This document shows, in pieces, positions 59,060 to 64,000 of a DNA stretch of 64,000 nt (the first letter of the stretch is position 1; each line of letters begins with the position of its first letter). Made by a program: the position numbers and the translations under genes. The DNA comes from Guadua angustifolia. Lineage: Eukaryota > Streptophyta > Magnoliopsida > Poales > Poaceae. Location: contig CM070512.1 of the NCBI GenBank assembly GCA_036346375.1, forward strand, positions 43,942,466-44,006,465. The letters are read 5' to 3'. The notes beneath the pieces were generated by a model. That model did no database searches, was not told the DNA's origin, and was given only the letters and a program-made list of their open reading frames with translations.

Positions 59060-62000
59060 CGACATGCCCTTTCACCCAAATAGTAAACATGCAGAAAAGG
59101 ATTGCTTCACATTGAGAAGGTTTGCCAGGGAGTCCGTATATGACCAAAAGGCGAAGCAAAAGAAGGAGAAAAGAAGAAACAAGATCCCCGAAGATGATGA
59201 CGGAGAATATCAAAAATGGAACGGAACTCAATTACATCTATGGAGGTTCGATGGCCTATGAGTCAAAGCGAAAGCGAAGCTCACCGAAAGAGACGCTAAT
59301 GCCATCGTGCGGTTGTACCTCAAGACCTCAAATGGTCCGAGGTCCCCATAACTTTTAGTCGCTCCGACCATCCGCACCACATCCGCACCGGAAGATTTCC
59401 GCTGGTATTGGACCCAGTGGTTTGCAACATCAAGCTCAAGAAAGTGCTGGTCGACGGAGGAAGCGGACTCAATGTGCTCTTCTCTAAAACTTTCGACGAG
59501 ATGAAGATCCCTCGCTCCGAGTTGAAGCGAGGCTCATCACCCTTCCATGGGGTAATCCCTAACCTCTTCCATTCCACTCGCCAAATTACCTTGCGGTTAC
59601 GCTTTGGAACCAAAGAAAACTTCCGGACGGAGTACCTTAACTTTGAAGTAGCTGACTTCCAGACGGCATATCACGCCATCCTGGGAAGGCCCGGCTTGGC
59701 CAGATTCATGGCCGTGCCACATTATACCTACCTCGTCCTAAAAATGCCAGGACCGAGGGGCATAATCTCCGTACATGGCGATGTCAAGCGGTCGTTTATC
59801 TGCGACAAAGAAAGCTGCGAGATGGTCAAGCTCAAGAAATAGCGATTTACGTAAAGAAGATCCGACAGGCGGCCGCACATCAAGAAGACGAAGGAGAGGT
59901 ACCAACCAAGAAACAGGCTAAAACGAGTTTGAAGCCTGATGAAGGGATCAAGAAGATAATCCTCGACCCATCTAGCTCCAACCAAACAGCTTTGATTGGG
60001 ACAGGCCTCACCGCCAAATAGGAAGACGCGCTCGTCACCTTCCTCCGCCAATCGACATCTTCGCGGAAAACCATCCGACATGCCCGGCGTCCCGTGGAGG
60101 TGATCGAGCACTCTTTAAACGTCGACGACAAGGCCAAACCCATCAAGCGGCGGCTCGTAGGTTTGCTCAGACAGAAGGAAGCTATCAAGGAGGAGATCAC
60201 GGCTATTGGCGGCGAAGCTTTATAAAAGAAGTGTACCATCTCGATTGGTGGCGAACCCAAGATTTGTTCGCAAAAGAATAAAAGTCGCGCGATGTGCGTT
60301 GATTATACCGATCTCAACAAGGCTCGCCGAAAGACCCTTCGGGTTGCCTCAGATGACCAAGTGGTAGACTCCACGGCAGATGCGAACTCCTTAGCTTTAC
60401 GGATGCCTACTCGTGATATCACCAGATTCGCTAAAGGAGGAGGATTGCATCAAAACTTCGCTCATCACTCCGCTCGAGCCTTTTGCTACGCCACAATGCC
60501 ATTTGGCCTCAAGAACGCCGGGCGCGACTTACTAACGCCAAGCAATACTGGTGCTTTCATTCCCGATCGGGCATAGCGTGGAAGCATATGTTGATGATGT
60601 TGTCGTCAAATCACGGGCAAAGGAAGACCTCATATCTGATTTAACTGAAACATTTGAAAGCCTAAGGTCCTACAAAATGAAGCTCAACCCTGAGAAATGC
60701 GTCTTCGGAGTCCCGTCTGGGAAATTACTCGGATTCATTGTTTCACAGCGAGGCATCGAGGCAAATCCAGAAAAAATCAATACAATCCTGAAGATGAAGC
60801 CTCCAGCCAATCAGAAGGACGTCCAAAAGCTTACTGGGTGCATGGTGGCACTCGGCAGATTCATCTCCCGACTAGGGTCGCGGGGAATGCCTTTTTTCAA
60901 ACTTCTAAAGAAGCAAGGTAATTTTCAATGGACCGTTGAAGCTCACCGGCTTTCAAGAATTGAAGACGTTCATCATCTCCACTGCTCGTTCCTCCAATAC
61001 CGAAGAACCCTTCGCTTTACATCGCCGCAACAACTCACGTAGTCAGCGCGGCAATTGTGGTAGAGCGGAAGGAAGCAGGGCACCTCCAGAAAGTCCAGAG
61101 ACCCGTCTACTTCGTCAGCGAAGTATTGGGAGAATCCAAGGTACGCTATCCACAAGTACAGAAACTACTATACGCCGTGTTGCTTGCCTCCCGCAAACTC
61201 AAGCACTACTTCCAAGAGCATTCAGTCACGGTGGTCACCACCTTTCCGCTTGGGGATATACTCCACAACCGGGAAGCCACTGGGAGGATCGCGAAATGGG
61301 CAGTCGAGCTTGGGGCCTTCGAAGTATCCTTCAGGCCACGGACGGCAGTAAAATCTCAAGTACTTGCCGATTTCACCGCCGAATGGATAGAGCTGCAATC
61401 ACCAACAAACATTAAAGAGCCGAATATTGACAATGTACTTGACGGATCTCTCATGCTCACGGCCGCAGAGCAGCGTGGTCCTCATCTCTCCAACAGTGAG
61501 CGCCTAAAATACGCCCCGCAGATCCATTTCCCGCGTCAAACAACGCCGCCAATCTGAAGCACTCATCCACGGACTTAGTGATAGCGATATCTCTGGTATC
61601 CGACGGCTAACAATTCGAGGAGACTCCATCTTTGGTGATCAATCAAGTCCAAAAAGATTGGTCATGTGTGGAAGACATCATGACGGCATACCGCCAGAGG
61701 TACGAAGCTAGAAGGCAAGTTTGACAGATCGAGCTCATCCATGTGCTCCGTCCGCGACAACGAAGAAGCCGATGAATTGGCAAAATTAGGATCCACTCGC
61801 CATCGCCCGACCGTGTTTTCGCCGAAGAAATCTACAAACCATCAATAAAGCAGAGCGTAACAAGTCAAGAAAAACGAACGAGGAAGAGGTCCCGGTCATC
61901 GCCTCGCATCGACGGCCCTTTTCTCCGTTATTTATTGAAAGACGAACTTCCGTAAGATCGAGCGAAGCGAGCGCATTGCGCGGCGCAAAGAAGAGCTACG

Positions 62001-63121
62001 TGGTGGTAGGAGAAGAGTTATTCTAAAAGTGCCTCGAGTTTTAAGGCGATGCATATCGCCAGAAGAAGGAAAGGAATTACTCGGGAAATCCACTCGAAAT
62101 TTGCGACATCACGCGACATCAAGCACACCGTGGGCAAGGCATATCGACAAGGTTTCTTCGCCGATCGCCGATCCGACGCAGAAGACATCGTCCGAACATG
62201 TGAAGGATGCCAGTTCTTTGCTCGCCAAGTACACGTACCTGCTCAGAAGCTGCAGACAATACCGATTACTTGGCCGTTCGCAGTCTGGGGGCTTGACATG
62301 GTCGGTCCATTGAAGAAAGCTCAAGGAGGTTTCACCCATCTCTTAAATGCGCCATCGATAAATTCACTAAATGGATAGAAGCAAAGCCTGTGGCTACCAT
62401 CACGGCAGCCAAAGCCAAGGAATTCTTCCAAGAAATTGTGGTAAGGTTCGGCGTACCAAACAGGATTATAACGGACAATGGAACCCAATTCCGAGGAGAG
62501 GAGTTTCAAGACTGGTGTGACAAGCTCGGCATCAAAATTTGCTTCGCCTCCGTGGCTCACCCAAGGAGCAACGGTCAGGTGGAAAGAGCAAACGGCATGG
62601 TGCTGCAAGGCCTAAAAGCAAGAATCTTCGATCGCCTCAAGCCATACGCCACCAGATGGGTGAAAGAACTGCCATCAGTACTCTGGGGGCTGAGAACAAC
62701 CCCCAGCAGATCCACCGGGCAATCACCCTTCTTTTTGGTCTATGGCTCGGAGGCAGTCTTACCTACTGAATTAACCTTTGGATCTCCTCGGGTTCGGAGC
62801 TTCAGGAAGGCGAGTCGAAGAAAGCGAATGGAAGATATTGATAAGTTGGAAGAGGCAAGGGAGGTCGCTGTAGTCCAGTCGGCCAGATACCTTCAGTTCT
62901 CACGCAGATCACGAATCAAACGTCCGAAACCGAGCATTTTCCAAGGGCGATTTGGTTCTGATAAAGAACCAGAAGCACGAGCACAAGTTATCGCCAATGT
63001 GGGAAGGCCCCTACATTGTGGATGAGGTAACGCGTCCAGGGGCCTACAGGCTTAAGCGAGAAGATGGCGCTATTATCAGCAATTCATGGAATATAGAGCA
63101 GACTACGCTGCTTTATTCTTG
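59060..63121 (+). pseudogene. Gypsy pol: protease, RT, RNase H, integrase, frameshifted
   Basis: A gag-pol linker (PFHPNSKHAEKDCFTLRRFA, first Cys of the finger lost) precedes the protease with IYGGSMAYESKRKR and VLVDGGSGLNVLF (DGGSG in place of the usual D[S/T]G triad, about 59,445-59,485). RT: MCVDYTDLNKA (60,292), FCYATMPFGLKNA (60,480) and the catalytic YVDDVVVKS (about 60,590). RNase H: RPVYFVSEVLGESKVRYPQ and LLASRKLKHYF (61,090-61,220). Integrase: zinc-finger part VRTCEGCQFFARQ, core D-D-E seen in WGLDMVGPL, ITDNGTQFRG and NGQVERANG (62,290-62,595). The C-terminal end WEGPYIVDEVTRPGAYRL reaches a stop at 63,119-63,121. RT is damaged between its two motifs and stops break the rest. Confidence 0.82.
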
Positions 63122-63711
63122 AAAGAAGTCCAAAAAGGTGTCAAACCTAGTTTAATTGACTTGCTACTCAATTGTTCCTCAATTAAGCAAGAAGTCGGGG
63201 CTACACCTAATAGTGTTAAGATGCGCAACCATAATGAAGAAAATACTTGTACGAGAGCAAAGACTGTATCCGAAGTTCTCTATTTTATCGACTAGCTACT
63301 CAATTGTTCCTCAATTAAGCGAGAAGTCGGGGCTACACCTAATGGTGTTGCACATGTGCAATCCCGCAGCAAGCCGCCCAATTTTATTTGGTGATCACAA
63401 CTAGATCCGAAAGTGCTTCAACCTTCGACTATGAAGCCTTAGAAGGAAGCCTAGTCACCTGAAAAGCACGTTTGAGGAAAAAACTCGCGTCGCTCGGGGG
63501 CTGCGCTAATCGCACAAGGGGCTCAAAAGCACAAAGAAAAATCACTCGGAAAAGTTGGCCAAGAACCAAAAAGAAAGGAAGAGCTGCAGTCAAATCAATA
63601 TTACAAAGAAGACGATCATCGTCCACAACTTCAGCGTCTTTTAATCAGACATATATACAAGCAAAAAGTACTACTACAAAATGAGGCTATCCTTCTGATC
63701 CCTACGCCCAC
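63122..63711. other. 3' non-coding part of the gypsy element
   Basis: It contains a 131-bp-spaced duplication at 63,162-63,350: CTACTCAATTGTTCCTCAAT, then AAGTCGGGGCTACACCTAAT, in both copies. The reverse complement of one copy is found at 4,270-4,350 in the minus-strand relative. GCTCGGGGGCTGCGCTAATC is at 63,494. Confidence 0.6.
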
Positions 63712-64000
63712 CTACGCCCGGCGCACCCGCCCGACGGCTTCAATGAGGGCGTCCCTGGCTTTAATAAGCCTAGGGATGGCCTCGATCAAAGCATCGACGG
63801 CGGTGGTGTCCCGGGCGACGGCCTCCCGCTCCGCCGCCTCCGCCATTGCAAAATCAAACTCCGCCCAGAGCTCGGCATTCCCATCCTCGGGCTCTACGGG
63901 GGCGTCATCTCCAAAATTGAAGATGAGGTTCGCAAGCCATGGTGCGACCGGCGGTCCTGGCGACTCGGGAGAAAGGGGCAGAGGAGAGAGATCCTCAGAA
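63712..64000 (-). CDS. Antisense ORF downstream of gypsy pol (partial)
   Basis: On the minus strand a frame is open from the right edge of the window to a TAG at 63,712-63,714, at least 96 codons. It is acidic in the first half (IFNFGDDAPVEPEDGNAELW), then helical and Ala/Arg-rich (ALIEAIPRLIKARDALIEAV, ending GRVRRA). Codon use is GC-rich and ordered, unlike chance ORFs in the vicinity. Additional antisense ORFs between pol and the 3' LTR are known for some plant Tat-lineage elements, and their role is unclear. Its start lies outside the window. Confidence 0.5.
   Translation of the reverse strand, partial: SEDLSPLPLSPESPGPPVAPWLANLIFNFGDDAPVEPEDGNAELWAEFDFAMAEAAEREAVARDTTAVDALIEAIPRLIKARDALIEAVGRVRRA

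Larger units (their letters stand above)
56886..64000 (+). mobile_element. Tat-like Ty3/gypsy retrotransposon, right end outside the window
   Basis: Order: 5' LTR, leader, gag, protease, RT, RNase H, integrase, 3' non-coding region, antisense ORF. The gypsy order (integrase last), the absence of a chromodomain after integrase, and an extra ORF downstream of pol fit the Tat lineage (RIRE2-like) of grasses. All coding parts carry frameshifts or stops. It is inserted in a copia leader at 56,885/56,886. The 3' LTR is not in the window. Confidence 0.8.

Noticed and set aside
1..64000. CRISPR arrays, bacterial operons, phage or integron features
   Set aside because: The window is plant nuclear DNA with introns and plant transposons. 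No regularly spaced identical repeats with unique spacers occur.

Overview
The window is plant nuclear DNA, almost certainly from a grass. The reasons are one spliced EXO84B gene with a very GC-rich, glycine-rich first exon, many Tourist-type MITEs flanked by TTA/TAA, grass-type Ty3/gypsy and Ty1/copia LTR elements, hAT and Helitron-like elements, and long stretches without genes. I would not name a species from sequence alone.

Layout. 1-5,730: two nested minus-strand gypsy-type LTR elements. The 5' end of one (LTR start at 3,471, coding part at 1-980, continuing off the left edge) is inserted into the 3' LTR of a short, pol-less relative (3,472-5,730). 5,731-12,239: intergenic DNA with a minisatellite, a CACTA terminus, a hAT derivative, dispersed repeats and several MITEs. 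12,240-17,420: a full-length but decayed hAT transposon with a minus-strand DUF659-type transposase pseudogene and an 8-bp target duplication. A 399-bp hAT relative follows at 17,549-17,947. 18,405-28,573: the only convincing host gene, EXO84B (exocyst subunit), on the minus strand in seven coding exons, with a 3.9-kb third intron full of repeats. 28,574-37,483: its upstream region, then a Mutator-type foldback MITE with a perfect 9-bp duplication, a Helitron candidate and unidentified repeats. 37,484-38,864: a copia-type solo LTR. 39,023-40,112: two Tourist MITEs. 41,774-48,801: two large solo LTRs of one family in inverted, convergent orientation around a 421-bp spacer. 49,240-51,579: an old tandem duplication invaded by a MITE, by a Helitron-like insert carrying a tRNA-Ala-like sequence and satellite-like modules, and by a hAT element. 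52,309-56,885: a decayed copia element lacking most of pol, itself invaded by a MITE and a hAT element. 56,886-64,000: a plus-strand Tat-like gypsy element (5' LTR, gag, protease, RT, RNase H, integrase), all frameshifted, with an antisense ORF running off the right edge.

How it fits together. Apart from the exocyst gene, which serves tethering of secretory vesicles at the plasma membrane, the window is a record of nested transposition and decay. I found no operon-like gene set, no CRISPR array, no intact non-coding RNA gene and no evidence for a new multi-gene system. The least ordinary signals are the convergent pair of solo LTRs, a degenerate ~150-170 bp tandem module present in two unrelated transposons, the Helitron-like insert whose empty site is preserved in a neighbouring duplicate, and a 28-nt EXO84B exon sequence copied into the adjacent intron.
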